This document shows positions 10,950-22,400 of a DNA stretch of 64,000 bases, in pieces (within the stretch, counting starts at the first letter, position 1; every line of letters starts with the position of its first letter). The stretch comes from Capillidium heterosporum. Taxonomy: Eukaryota; Entomophthoromycota; Entomophthoromycetes; Entomophthorales; Capillidiaceae. The translations under genes and the position numbers were made by a program. The notes below the pieces were generated by a model, which worked only from the letters and a program-made list of their open reading frames with translations, searched no databases and was not told where the DNA came from. The stretch spans positions 1,116,001 through 1,180,000 of the forward strand of contig WBMQ01000001.1 of assembly GCA_016630905.1 (NCBI GenBank), written 5' to 3'.

Positions 10950-13565
10950 ATGCTTATTAAAGTGGAGGAGTTACGGACCTTTGTCAACAGTATTCAACCA
11001 GTTCTTGTCAATACTCCTGATCATTTCCCTTATATTGAGACTTCTGGTGCTGAGTTAAATCCAATTTTCATTTCATTTGTTGAATCGTTTATAAAAGGAG
11101 AAGTTTTGGATCGAGTTAAGCATCAACTCAACCTCACTGAAGAGGCTTACAACCGTGAATTGATTCAACACACTTCTGTATTATCAACCAATCTACAAAG
11201 CGATAGTAATCCTATTTCGCAGCCTGATATAAATCGTGCTATAAGGTACATTTTATTTATTATTTAGTAATTTTCAAGTCGGGTCTACTTTTCCCTCAAG
11301 GGAGGCATATGGGAATGCATTAAGCATACTTCAAAATGCTACCCAACGCCTTTATGTAATTAACGATTCCCGAAGTCCAACTGACAAAAAGAATGGATAC
11401 ATCTATTTACGTTGTAAGCAGCATAGAAAGTATTCCGAACTAGCACTCAATTCGAATGGAGAAACTGGCAATGATAGCGATTCCAGTGAAGGCAGTACGT
11501 TTTGTCTTTTAGAGTTTGCTAATATAATTCTAGATGCTCATATTGCCCATACTGATTTAATCGAATGCAAAGCAGAAATAAGATTAAAGATCAGTCGCCG
11601 TAGCCCTTCAAAGCTAGAAGTAACTAGGGTAAATCTAACCCATATCACGATTTGTGAAGCTTTTATGCCAAAGAGAGATATCAATCCAAAGGAATTAGAT
11701 GAGTTTATGAGTAAAAAGCTTCGTGGAGTAAGTAGTGTACCTGCCCTTAAGGGGCTTTGTAGTTTGAATAATCTGAATGTATGCTTATTTTTGGACCTTT
11801 TACTTAATTTACACTGTTTAGACTCGAAACTTAAATATGCTTCATAATTTTGCTTATCAGAATAACGTTGAACGGAAGATTATTCCAGAGTCTTCAGAGA
11901 TTCAAGGGCTTTTTAATGAGCTTTTGGAAGATGAGTACTATATGGAAATTGCATCTACAAAAGAAGCTTCGGGTAATAGACATCTAAACTGTGTCTTTTG
12001 GGTTTCAAAGGAGCAACAAGCTTTAGCCTTTACAGGGATCACCGACGTTTTAGCAATCGATTGTACCTACAAACTCCTTGAAACAAACTTCAGCCTGCTT
12101 AACATTGTTGCAAAAACGAAGCATACCACAGTTATTCCTATTGGGCACGCAATCCTTGTAAATGAGACGAAGGATGTTTTTATCGAAGCACTAAAGCTTC
12201 TTTCCAACTATCTCAACAATGAAGCTAATCCGACCCTATTTACAACTTTGATCTCTGATAGTAATAATGCATTTAAAGAGGCAGTAAAGGTAGTTTTCCC
12301 CAATATCAACCACCTTTTATACAGTTTGCACAAGGAGGATAGTATTAAACAGCATTCTAAAGATATCTCTCCAGATGCATTAGTAAACTTATATAATGAA
12401 TATCGTCCAAGGTCAGCACAAGCGATACGTGAAATCCGTACTATTAAACAAAGGGAGACTGCTATCAAAGTAATAGTTAAAGGTATATAGTTTTATAACT
12501 TCCAACTAAATGTTTTAGGGATTAAGGCGCTAATGTTTATTGAAGATACTAGCCAGTATATGACTGCTAAGGAAAAGCTATTCAACTTGTTAAACTCAGA
12601 GGTAGAAGAAAGTTACAAAACCATTTTTGAGGATGAGAAGCAATTTGTAAAATGTTACACCAAGGAAGCATTTAGCCACGATTGGCATGCTGATAGTGCT
12701 GTAGAGTCAATTAACAATTCACTTTAAAGTCTATTTCAAAAAGACTAAAACCAAATCCAAGCACCTTTCGATGGCTGAATTAATTGTCTTTTGTAGGGAG
12801 TATTCAACCAAAAAGTTAAAGGAGCACAAGGATAGAGATGAAACCAGTCGCCAACATACTGTCAGACAACTACCAGTCCAATTTTATACTGAGATGCGAT
12901 ATTTAATTTCGAAAAGTTTAATGCGAATTCTTCAAGTACAGATGGGTCGAGCAAAGGTGAAATGTCAGATCCAAGATTCTTCCTCAGGCGACACTTTCAA
13001 AATACTGGACAATACTAATTTTCATTCCCCCAAGATCTATGACGTTGTTAAGCGTGATGCATATATACATTGCACCTGTTACTTCCAAGCTAGGATTGGA
13101 TATCCATGTATTCATATTGTCCGAGTTCGACAGCACTTAGGAGAAGATGATTATAAGGCTGCGGACATATCTCCCAGATGGCTAGGTGCTTTTATTGAAG
13201 AAGATATAGTTTTAAACAATAGTTTGCTACATGAGGATGAACTTATTCAAATTATCCAACAAATCCCCATCAATTTAAAATCGATTTTGTTGGATATGTT
13301 GATATCAGATGCCAAGGATTACTTAGCAAAATTTAACACATCATAGACAGCAAATCCATCAATTTTTTATATGCCTACTATAAATTCTAGAAATACTCAA
13401 AGAAGCATATATAACCAATCTTTAATTCAGCCATAATCCCGGATCCTTTTGAGTGAAGAGCAGTATTTCCATGATCTCGATAGTCAAAGTTCTGTTAGAT
13501 CCTAGCGTACTTGTAGCAACTGCCAAATCAGAGGTCATGGCCGTTGTTCTTGTTTCAAGCTTTAA
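10950..13565 (+). pseudogene. MULE transposase (DDE core, SWIM finger, zinc knuckle), frameshifted
   Basis: Starts MLIKVEELRTF. A 22-nt GT-AG gap (11246-11267) would join AI to SNFQVGSTFPSREAYG, a FAR1-like N-terminal block. Further GT-AG introns occur near 11779-11822 and 12482-12518. The core shows LAIDCTYK (first Asp), LISDSNNAFKEAV (second Asp) with SLH after it, and WHADSAVESINNS (late Glu). One extra T in the TTT at 12723-12725 breaks the frame between NNSL and KVYFKKTKTK. Later parts are the SWIM finger CTCYFQARIGYPCIH (13072-13116) and, after stop codons, a CX2CX4HX4C zinc knuckle near 13515-13560. Cut-and-paste transposition is the family role. Confidence 0.82.
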
Positions 13566-13637
13566 AATACTTTCATTTTGAATCAAGAAATAAACTTAGT
13601 TATTAAATATATAATTTATTAATTGGCAATTCGATAA

Positions 13638-14274
13638 TTCATTAAACTATCTCACAAACCCTTAGCTTGCGATTAGTTTACTGAAGATGTAGTGATCCTG
13701 TCAGTTTTCATATAGTCCAGATATCTGACCAAGTGTTTTTACCCTTGCAGCCAATGATAGAGTATAGTTAAATAAAGCTATATTTCAGTTAGTATCTAAT
13801 ACCTTTCCACGACCATTACCATCCATTTGCCTGTATATGTATGTTTGTAGCATTGGATTTCTTATTAGAAGTGAGAGCTACAAAGTCTTCCAAGTCTAAG
13901 GATCACCTATATGAGCGATTTCTAACTATTTTGGCTTTGGATATTTGCTAAAGCGATTTGAAATATCACAAATCTGAAATTCAAATTCAAATTCATACAC
14001 TTATGAATTATACATCATATCGCCCATAAATCTAAAAGCATGTATCTGCATTTTCTTAACAGCAAGGTGCAATGTTTGCTTGCATCTGTATATCTGGATA
14101 AATGTTTACATTGTATGTAGAAAATTTGCAACTCATAGTATCTATTTTAAAAGGTCTGTATTATTCATTCCACTTTTACTATGATGAATCTTCCTATTTG
14201 GGTCTGATCCTATAAAGTATTTTCAAAAAGTACATTTTCATATGGGTAATAATGAGCAGTCATAATTATAGTAC
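13638..14274 (-). repeat. Right terminal inverted repeat of the MULE
   Basis: About 637 bp, reverse complement of the left arm with a few small differences, such as an extra AAATTC near 13985. The high identity suggests a fairly recent insertion. Confidence 0.88.
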
Positions 14275-15614
14275 TAATTTAAGATAGAAGCCAAATTAAA
14301 GATGGCAAGGATCAAACTATGAATCCAAATTGCCTAATTATTTTAAACTGAACTCAAACTCCCTTTCAATTTTTCAATGGAAACTACGTAAGGCGTTAAT
14401 TTAAGCAAATGTAATGTAGAAACATACCATAAATTTCTAGGAGCACAGTCCAGCTAAAATTTTCAGCAATTTAGAGTAATTTTGAGCAAAAGTCGAAACC
14501 CTTTTGGATTTCTTGGCACAATTAGTACCAGTCTCCAGCTGCAAGGTTGTAGATAGTTTATTAGAAATATCCTGTAACTTGATATACCAGCTAAATGGGT
14601 ATTCATATCGCCACGTTAATAGTTAAATTCAGTTTGAGGGACAATCGCTTTAGATAATATTAGTTTCTTATTGAAAAGTTTAGATAATTGAATAAATATA
14701 GATGACCCAAGATAAACTATATTGTAGAGGTTTACAAGCTGCCTTATCGTTGAGTCTATACTAATTACTTACGCACCTGCTAAGTTGTTTGTGGTTAGGC
14801 AGCATTTCATTCTAATTTTCATGAGTGAGTAAAGACTTACCAACCAGTAGTCAATTTTAATGTATCGGTTTAGTTCATTGATAACTGATGAACTTATATG
14901 TTTTTAAATTTTTACAGGCAGTTTCTCCTCTAAGTATTTTCCACTCAGACATTTATAAATTCAAATTGGTGCTTTATATCTTATTATCTTCAGATCTTTA
15001 GATGTTTAGTTCAGAATTGATCGAAACGTAAGCAGTATGCCTTCAGCCACTAGCAAACATTTTAACACATATTTCAAATTCGTAAATCTATTGAACTAAA
15101 TATATATATACGGTATGAACCCAATTAAAAGCATCATGTTGATAAAGCTAGTTTAGCTGATAGTGCCATGTTTTTAAATTTCAATTTTAGTATATATTTC
15201 ATTAGTTGTAATATTCTAGAATCTGGTGCTGAGAGTTACTTTGGTAAAAGAACCCAAACAGGACCTCCTTTTAAGCTATTACATAAGTTTTCTTATTAGA
15301 TTATCATATTCACTAAAGACAAATAATGGAGAAGCTGATACTCAAAAATACGAGTTTAAATTTTCCACCTATTGTACGATGCAGAGTAGGCTATCAGTCA
15401 TCAGCATAGTGAATAAAAATTAATCAGTAACTTGGCAAATTTTTCTAAGACACATTATATACAAATTCACATTGTAGAAGATCAGTTTCTCTAGTCATAC
15501 ATCCATGATATCCATTTATCGAAAGTTTAATGGCTTACATTAGAGCGTGCAGTACAGCCAACTACAAAAATATAAATTTAATAACGATATATGTCTTTAA
15601 TAAGGACTAAAAAG
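14275..15614. other. Spacer with no supported gene
   Basis: AT-rich, with no continuation of the interrupted Zn2Cys6 pseudogene recognised. A minus-strand stretch near 14420-14590 has two short open frames (one reading DISNKLSTTLQLETG) but no family match I can name. Confidence 0.4.
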
Positions 15615-17777
15615 CTATTTCTTCAGGTGCAAAGTAGTAGTCTGGAACTGGTTGATAAGTTCATCAATTTTCATACGATCGGAAAGCTTATCCAAGTTGC
15701 CATTGTCATGGCTGTTGTTTCCAAACAAAATAGAGTCAGGTACACTGCCCATATTTGGACCTACAGTATTCCCATTAAAACCTAGACCGTAAGGTGCCAT
15801 CTCCAAGTTAGGGCTAGGGTTCAAATTGAAATCCTCAAGCGCCTTCAAAGTCTTACGATCTAACGAGTCCATGAGAGCAGGGCTGCGCTTGTGTCTTCTC
15901 AACACCATCTGACTCAATCTATTGTAGAACTCAGCACCTGAGACGTGGTGTAAGTCCGAAGAATCCAAATTCAAGGTTTTTTCGTTACGCTGGATACGTT
16001 CGATGAAGGCAACGACACCACGTTGGGCAAAATCTTTACAGAAGGTATCGGACATCAGTGCGTCGTTGTTGATGCCAGCTGCTTTGATGGTCTGCAAGTT
16101 GAAACCTAAATTGGCCATCCACTGATTGGAAGTAGTTAGACCTTCGACCGAGAATCCTCTTGCATCCCAGTTGTACGAGGTGGGGTAGTTAAATGACAGC
16201 ATAAGTTTGGGACAGGCTTGCTTGACCGACTTGGCAAACTTTTCCACTTCTTTGTAATCGGGTTGATCGGTTTCCAACCCCAAGACATCGCAGAATCGAG
16301 AATAATCAATAGCTCGTGAGATGGCGGCGTCGACACCACCTTTGTATCGATAGTAACCTTCGGGGGTTCTGCAATGCTCGGCCGACCAGTAGATCTCGAA
16401 GCCCATAGATTTGGCTAGCAATTTGGCATCATCGATAGCCAAGGACTTGGCTTTGGCGTTCCAATCCTCGATCAATCGGTCAACATTTTGATCGTCTTTC
16501 AATTTGTACTTGATGTGGTGAGCTATGGCTTCAACGTAAGTTTTGAGCTGTGCTTCCTTCAACCAGTTACGTTCGATCTCCAATAACTTGTCGTCACTGG
16601 CACCAAAGTTCCCAGCATCCTCCAAGACTCGTACCAGTCGGTGTAGGGGTTGGGTCGCACCGAGTAAAAACGGATGGTCGCGCTTATCCAAGTCGGAGGT
16701 GATTAAAGTGGCACCATAAGTATCGGTCCGCGATATCAAGACGGTATCTACCCCCATGACGTCCAACTGTACTCGAATGGAGACGAGTCTATTAATATGT
16801 TCCGACGTAGGCACTACGACCCTACCCTGCAAGTTGGAGCTGGAGTGAGTCCCGTTCTCCTGATCCTCGATCTGAATGCCGGCAGCACCTCGTTCCACCA
16901 GCATGCGAGTCAACTTCATTATGGTAGTTATGCCGCCGTGCCCCGAATCAATATCGGCGATGATGGGCTTCAAGTAGTCAATCTGGTCGTTGAGGTTGAT
17001 ATTGTTGAAGTTGGTAAAGCTACAGTTCAGCTCGCGCTGCTTACGGTCATAGAACTCCTGGACCATAAGAATATGCTCTACCTGCAATGGGACAGTGGAC
17101 ATGGGGTAGTCGGCTAAATTGGGGGAAGGTTCGGCAAAGTGGCAGGAGGCTACCGAGGCGTGGCAGCCTGATACTAACAATGCGTCCAGGTGCTTGGAGG
17201 CGTGAATGGCTTGGATGTTATCGATGACGCCAAAGGTCAATATGGCCGACTTGTGGAGCTGGTGGTACATCAACTTGTTCCACAGCTTGTTGGCAAGGAG
17301 GGAGCTTATGTAGGGACGTCTCAACCGTGATCGCTTAGTTACGATCTGTTGGGCAGTGTAGGGTCGATAGATGCTCTCGTACCTTGGGTTACGCCATGAA
17401 TTCTCCAACTCTTGAATCTCAGCCTCTAAACCTCTAATGGAGTCAGGGATGGAGAGGATGGTAGCCGGGTTGGTGGAGTGAATGGAGGGATCTTGGTCCA
17501 GACGACCGTTCGAACTACCGTACAAGTTAGTCGATGGAGGTGATAGCAAACTCAAGTCGCTGTGTGGGTTTGGTAACGATGCATTAAAGTTCAAATCGGA
17601 TGTCATTGGAAGAGGTGCCAACGAAGATATTGATGAGGATGAGAGTTGATTTAACTGTGGAGATTGTTGTAAGGAGTTGAAATTCAAGTTGTTTGGGCCC
17701 GGTCCTTGCAACGAAGGAAAGTTACTGGGCGACAAGTTCAAGTTAAATAGATTGCTCTGTGGGTTATTCAAATCCAT
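15615..17777 (-). CDS. Isocitrate-lyase-fold protein lacking the catalytic Cys motif (putative pseudoenzyme)
   Basis: Intronless 720-residue frame. Residues 1-110 are a low-complexity Asn/Ser/Leu/Pro-rich head absent from ordinary lyases (about 530-560 aa). Residues about 120-630 align throughout with fungal isocitrate lyase: EPSPNLADYPM, DRKQRE, IADIDSGHGG (272-282), ERGAAGIQIEDQ (295-306), SEHINRL, ISRTD, DHPFLLGAT, RTPEGYYRYKGG. The signature KKCGHM is replaced by HSSSNL at 311-316, losing the nucleophilic Cys and the His. SGW is SGC (203-205), SPSFNW is PTSYNW (532-537), and the substrate Thr in FITLAG is Lys (IKAAG). The acidic metal-site residues are kept. The C terminus is a Gly/Asn-rich tail ending HLKK, with no PTS1. 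It should not cleave isocitrate; a structural or regulatory role is inferred. Confidence 0.85.
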   Translation of the reverse strand: MDLNNPQSNLFNLNLSPSNFPSLQGPGPNNLNFNSLQQSPQLNQLSSSSISSLAPLPMTSDLNFNASLPNPHSDLSLLSPPSTNLYGSSNGRLDQDPSIHSTNPATILSIPDSIRGLEAEIQELENSWRNPRYESIYRPYTAQQIVTKRSRLRRPYISSLLANKLWNKLMYHQLHKSAILTFGVIDNIQAIHASKHLDALLVSGCHASVASCHFAEPSPNLADYPMSTVPLQVEHILMVQEFYDRKQRELNCSFTNFNNINLNDQIDYLKPIIADIDSGHGGITTIMKLTRMLVERGAAGIQIEDQENGTHSSSNLQGRVVVPTSEHINRLVSIRVQLDVMGVDTVLISRTDTYGATLITSDLDKRDHPFLLGATQPLHRLVRVLEDAGNFGASDDKLLEIERNWLKEAQLKTYVEAIAHHIKYKLKDDQNVDRLIEDWNAKAKSLAIDDAKLLAKSMGFEIYWSAEHCRTPEGYYRYKGGVDAAISRAIDYSRFCDVLGLETDQPDYKEVEKFAKSVKQACPKLMLSFNYPTSYNWDARGFSVEGLTTSNQWMANLGFNLQTIKAAGINNDALMSDTFCKDFAQRGVVAFIERIQRNEKTLNLDSSDLHHVSGAEFYNRLSQMVLRRHKRSPALMDSLDRKTLKALEDFNLNPSPNLEMAPYGLGFNGNTVGPNMGSVPDSILFGNNSHDNGNLDKLSDRMKIDELINQFQTTTLHLKK

Positions 17778-18518
17778 ATTATAGTTTGATAAAGTGCTTT
17801 GTAGATGTTTTGAAAATTTTATTTATATGGCCATCTCATGAAGCCGTAAACTTTTAAAAAGGAGGTGGATAGGTGACGTAGACATATCTTTAATTCCCAA
17901 CCCTTTCGTTCAAGGAGTTGTCAATAGGCATCCTAACAGCTAAACCGGTTGGAATTTAGGAGTTAGCAAGGGTTGCTAAAGTTTTTGCTTTCAATTCGTT
18001 AGGCCAATATCAGATGGGATATGCCCAGTACAGCTCATCCCTTTGAAAAGAAATGTTTGCTTGATGGAAGCTTTGCTATTTAGTTGATATCTAGAAATAT
18101 TGAAAGAGTAGGTGCCATCAATCAATCAACAGATATCGTCACATATATAAGAATCGAATGCTAAAAGTTTACAACTATTGTATGTTTTATTGATTAGGCG
18201 GAAGTGGACATTCACTTACTATACCAATTAAAATGTACATATCAGTTAAATAGTGTAAAAGTAGGATCGAGCATATAAATATCCAATATACGAGACAAGT
18301 GTACCAGCTATTTACTCAACTTGATCAACTAAATCAAAAACATTTATAAATGGTATTCATTAATTGTAGAAACTAACTATAGCTTGGAATTTTAGAAATG
18401 AAGGGCTAAAGAAACACAAATTTAAAGCACATGATAACAACAAAAAGCAAACTTGAATGGCGGGGTCTGCTCAAGAAATATAAAGCTGGTTGGAGGCCCA
18501 GCTACATAATTAATTATT
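17778..18518. other. Spacer upstream of the ICL-like gene
   Basis: Presumed promoter of the ICL-like gene at its left end and 3' region of the Zn-cluster regulator at its right end. No gene or repeat recognised. Confidence 0.4.
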
Positions 18519-20337
18519 TTAAAAATTCTGAATCCGGCCAAGTACCGTTTCAATGACCGGCCAACGTTGCTTATACCTGTGCAGTATATCGATAGTTTGG
18601 CAGTTGTAACTTAGGAGAAGGTCCAATACTCGAGGTCGAGCTTTGAACTTCTTCAACTCGATAACAAACCTGTTAATGTAGAGCAGCTGTGTAAGTATAC
18701 GCATCCACTTGTAAAAGGTTCCTGAATTGATGTAGTGATCATGATGGTTGACGAAAGCTTTAGAACTTAAAAGTAGAGCGATGAGCGTCTTGAGTTCACT
18801 CTTCAAATTGACAAAGTCGATCAGACGAAGCTTCAGTTTGGAAAAGTCATAGTCAACTATAATTTCCTCATGATTTGTGAAATTAGTAAAAGACACGTAG
18901 ACGTCCAAAATCAGGCTCATACTTCCAAAGAAAAGGTGGATCAGTGCCGGATCCTCCGGGACTTTGAGGATGTCCAGGTTTAGCGCCATTAGCCCTTGGG
19001 CAAAAGGACGAGTAAAGAAACTTCGGTGCAACTTCCGTTCCAAAGATAGCGCTCTAACTAAGAAGCTCGTGGCACTGATGTTGGAGCCAATTGGTTTATC
19101 TCGCTTAGTGTAAGCCATGTATTGTAGCTTGAGATTGGATAGGTCTTTGGCGATGTCTATAAGCTCCATTTGGAACTTCAGCATCAAGTAGGGCTGGTTG
19201 TGACTAGTCACTAACTCGGGAACTAGGGGCGTTGATTTGGGAAAGTCGGTGTCAAACAACTTGCAAAATCGGGGTATTCGAGCCTTGGTAAAGTCTAATA
19301 GTAGGATAGAGATCTTGCCGGCCGGTGTAAAGAGGATAACATCATTGGCGCTTAAGATAAGGTATAGTCGGTTGAAAAGCTCGTTGCAAACAGCGTTACT
19401 ACGATGATTTTGCAGATGTATAACCAGTAAGTGACCAATACGTACTGCCTGACAGTGGTAGAACTTCTGGGAATATATCAGCGGGCTGTCGAAATCTTTG
19501 CTGTTGGCAAAAGCGAGGAGAAGGTTTGTCATGAAGAGTGGTAGTGAAGGTTTCATGTAACTGAGTTTGTAAAAATGAGAAATTCGCTTTGCAAACTCTT
19601 CCTTGAGTATGGGACATAAGGATAGAGACTCGAAGTTGTTTGAAGCCATAAAACAGATGGTGTAAACTAAAAGTAAAGTGCTGTTCTCATTAGGTCGATG
19701 CAGCAGCAAGGATTCTAAATAAACTTTTGGGGTTATAGGGAGATAGCTGCCTAGATTGAAGTAGAATAGATCGATTAGATGCTTTACCAAAATCTGAGTC
19801 AAGTAAAACTTCTTGCTAACGGTTATATTGGTAGTGGGATATACATTAATCTTTGGAAGGTTGAAGGTGGTTGTGAAAGCCAAAGTCGTCATATTACTAG
19901 TAGTTAATCTTGTGCTGCTTTCGCTCCGACTCTTTGACTTTGGGTCGAAATATGGAATAACATTTCTGGAATTTGAGTTGGGATTGAAATTTGAAACCAC
20001 TGTAAATAACTCTCCTGAACACAACGGTACTGGCGATAACTTACTAAGTTCCTTTTGTTTGTTAAAGGCATTTCGCTCCTTTGCAACTAAATACTGGGAA
20101 AAGGTAACGTTGGGTTCCAGGTACTCGCACTTCAAATCTCATTTCTAGCAATAAATGCAGGTCGGTAAAGCTTTGTTACAGGTTCGTCTTTTTAGCCGAC
20201 AAGTCACACATGATACCTTCTTCTTGGCAAAGTGGAAGTAGGTGTACTTGAATCCAAACTCTTTACATCGAACACATTCCAATTCAGTATTGTTGCATCT
20301 AACTTCTTGCTGTCCTGCAGCTGTCGCAAGCTGGCAT
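18519..20337 (-). pseudogene. Double Zn2Cys6 regulator, DNA-binding region broken, long regulatory domain intact
   Basis: Fungal zinc-cluster transcription factor related to 27719-29543. From ATG at 20337 (MPACDSCRTAR) one extra A near 20305-20308 shifts the frame inside the first cluster, whose sixth Cys is also Tyr (FKYTY). The second cluster reads CVTCRLKRRTCNKALPTCIYC and is then hit by in-frame TAG (20145-20147) and TGA (20139-20141) before DLKCEYLEP. Below this the frame is open for about 538 codons (18519-20135), with blocks such as DLFYFNLGSYLPITPK, TICFMASNN, FMTNLLLAFANSKDFD and LFNRLYLILSANDVI. The long intact body suggests recent loss or a shorter product from an internal ATG. Confidence 0.75.
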
Positions 20338-21298
20338 TCAATTTCTCTTGTGTGGTCGAGAAGTACAAACTCGAACTTGCTCCTAAAGTTTATAGGTTGC
20401 TGTTTAAATCGCATTTGAAATTGAAATCGAGTAAAAATACAGACCTTCATTGCTGATGGTAGCCCTTTTGGATTATAAGCTCCGCCCTACTTTTGTTATC
20501 GGTCCATAGCGACATGAAAAATACAAAAGTCAAATCAAAGGTCCTGTACGTTCAATACCTGTATATCTATGACACCTTTAATATATTAAAAGGATTGTTT
20601 AGCTTTTAAGGCTATTTACCATCCTAACCATTAAAGCAATAACACAATCTTCACTATCCAACAATAAATAGCAAACAGTGTCTTTAACACTACCTTTTCT
20701 AAATCACTATAATAGAAAAGTAGGCTCAAAGTATCATCTAGTTAACATACTAAATATTTGGGTAAAGGTCGAATGTCGTACTCCTCAGTAGTTTTAAAGC
20801 AATGTCTAATAAGAGTAAAAGCCTCAATTCGATATTTCCTTGCCTCTTATATAGTGGCATTTCTTATTTACTTATCAATGATTACTAATTTCTTGAGAAA
20901 AGATTCAGATGAACATCTTATTTTACCAAATATAGAAAGTAGCTTATTCAAACTTTGGCAAATTCTTTCAATTGAAATTGGCAACCTTTAGTTTAGAAAA
21001 ACATCTACATGGTGCAAACTTGGGAGTTCATTTAAGCTTTGATATATTCGTACCAATATAAGCAGTTTACATATGTATATATCCTTACAAGCCTATTTTT
21101 AAGTTTACTGTCAAGCAGATATTTATTTATAGGCAATAGTTTGAACCGACTAGATTGTTCCGTTTTACTATAAATAATAACTTGCTTTTCAAAACTTTGT
21201 GATGTCACTATTGATGCCAAAGATTCAAGTATATGTAACCTTTTGAAAAGTATATATAGCTGAAAAGAAATATTAGGTCTACATTATTTTGTAAAAAG
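20338..21298. other. Divergent spacer
   Basis: Upstream region shared by the Zn-cluster copy (minus) and the aldo-keto reductase (plus). Short frames here, such as 20758-20991, lack support. Confidence 0.4.
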
Positions 21299-22400
21299 AT
21301 GACTCAAGATATTAAAAACAAAACATTCAAGCTGAACTCGGGGTACGAAATTCCAGCAGTTGGACTTGGAATCTGCACATATATATAGTTGATAACCTTT
21401 CTAATTAATTGGATAGCTAACGGGGAAAGACAGGAGGTCATCGACTCTATGGCTCATGCCATCGAAATTGGCTACAGGCATATCGATACTGCTGCTATGT
21501 GTAAAACTTTAATCAATATGTTTTTCTCAATAGTTATTCTTTAGATATGAGCGAAGATATGGTCGGTGAAGCTATAAAGAAAGCGTCAATCCCCCGTCAA
21601 GAGATCTTTATAACCAGTAAGGTGTGGTGTACCGACCTCCTACCTGAAAAGGTACGACCGGCCCTTTTTAAAAGTTTGCAGAAGCTTCAAGTCCAATATT
21701 TGGATTGCTACCTCTTCCACTGGCCTTACGTCTTCAAAGACCCCCAAACAAAACCTCTACAATTTATTGAAGTTTATCTAGCTCAAACTTGGAAGGAGAT
21801 GGAGGTAAAGTTTTGATCTTATTGTTAGTTTAGCATATTTTCAAGAACCTTCATAAGGAAGGATATGTGCGTTCCATAGGCGTATCTAATTTTTCAATCA
21901 ACAAGTTGAAATAACTTTTATCTACCTGTACTATCAAGCCTGCAATCAACCAAGTGGAACTCCACCCTTACTTGGCTCAAAATAACCTTAAGGAATACTG
22001 TGATCAACAAGGTATAACTTTAGTTGCCTATTCACCTTTATGTAGGTTTAAAGAACCTTTGGTCACTCAAGATAAAACGGTATCTTACTATCCTTTTAAA
22101 TTGGGACTTATAGTATTAGGTACTTGAAATTGCTGAAAGATACAAGCGAACTCCTTCGCAAGTTATTTTAAGTTGGGCTGTTCAACGTGGTACCGTAGGT
22201 AAGTAGTTGGCATAGTTGTATGTTTTAAATGTATGTTTTTAGGTATTCCTCGTTCATCGGATGCTCAACGTCAGATTGAAAATCTGGGAATATTTGAGAT
22301 GGATAATGAAGCTTTCAAAGCAATGGGTTTGTTGGATCGTAATTTACGTATAACTGATCCGACTGAGATATGGGGCTTACCTTCTTGCTTTGACGATTAA
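21299..22400 (+). pseudogene. Aldo-keto reductase with an in-frame stop
   Basis: NADPH-dependent aldo-keto reductase fold. Coding blocks joined by short GT-AG introns read [121 protein letters not shown]. The catalytic tetrad (Asp, Tyr, Lys, His) is present; the Tyr codon spans an intron. Two defects: an in-frame TAA at 21912-21914 where LKKLLST is expected, and a first intron (about 21379-21418) with no donor GT in the needed phase (TGCACATATATATAG). The rest down to the stop at 22398 is well preserved, so inactivation would be recent, or stop read-through is needed. Confidence 0.72.

Larger units (their letters stand above)
9559..14274. mobile_element. MULE (Mutator-like) DNA transposon with long terminal inverted repeats
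   Basis: A 4.7-kb element bounded by inverted repeats at 9559-10193 and 13638-14274. Both ends start GTACTATAATTATGACTGC, reading inwards. It encodes a MULE transposase with SWIM and zinc-knuckle regions. No convincing 9-bp target duplication is seen: the left flank is AGAAGCAAG and the right is TAATTTAAG. An 8/9 match (TAGAAGCAA and TAGAAGCCA) occurs 10 bp outside the right end and may be chance. The element sits against a Zn2Cys6 pseudogene. The transposase frame is broken, so this copy is probably non-autonomous now. Confidence 0.85.

Noticed and set aside
15226-15423. 65-codon frame 5' of the ICL-like 3' end
   Set aside because: No Met in context, no motif and no sign of conservation.
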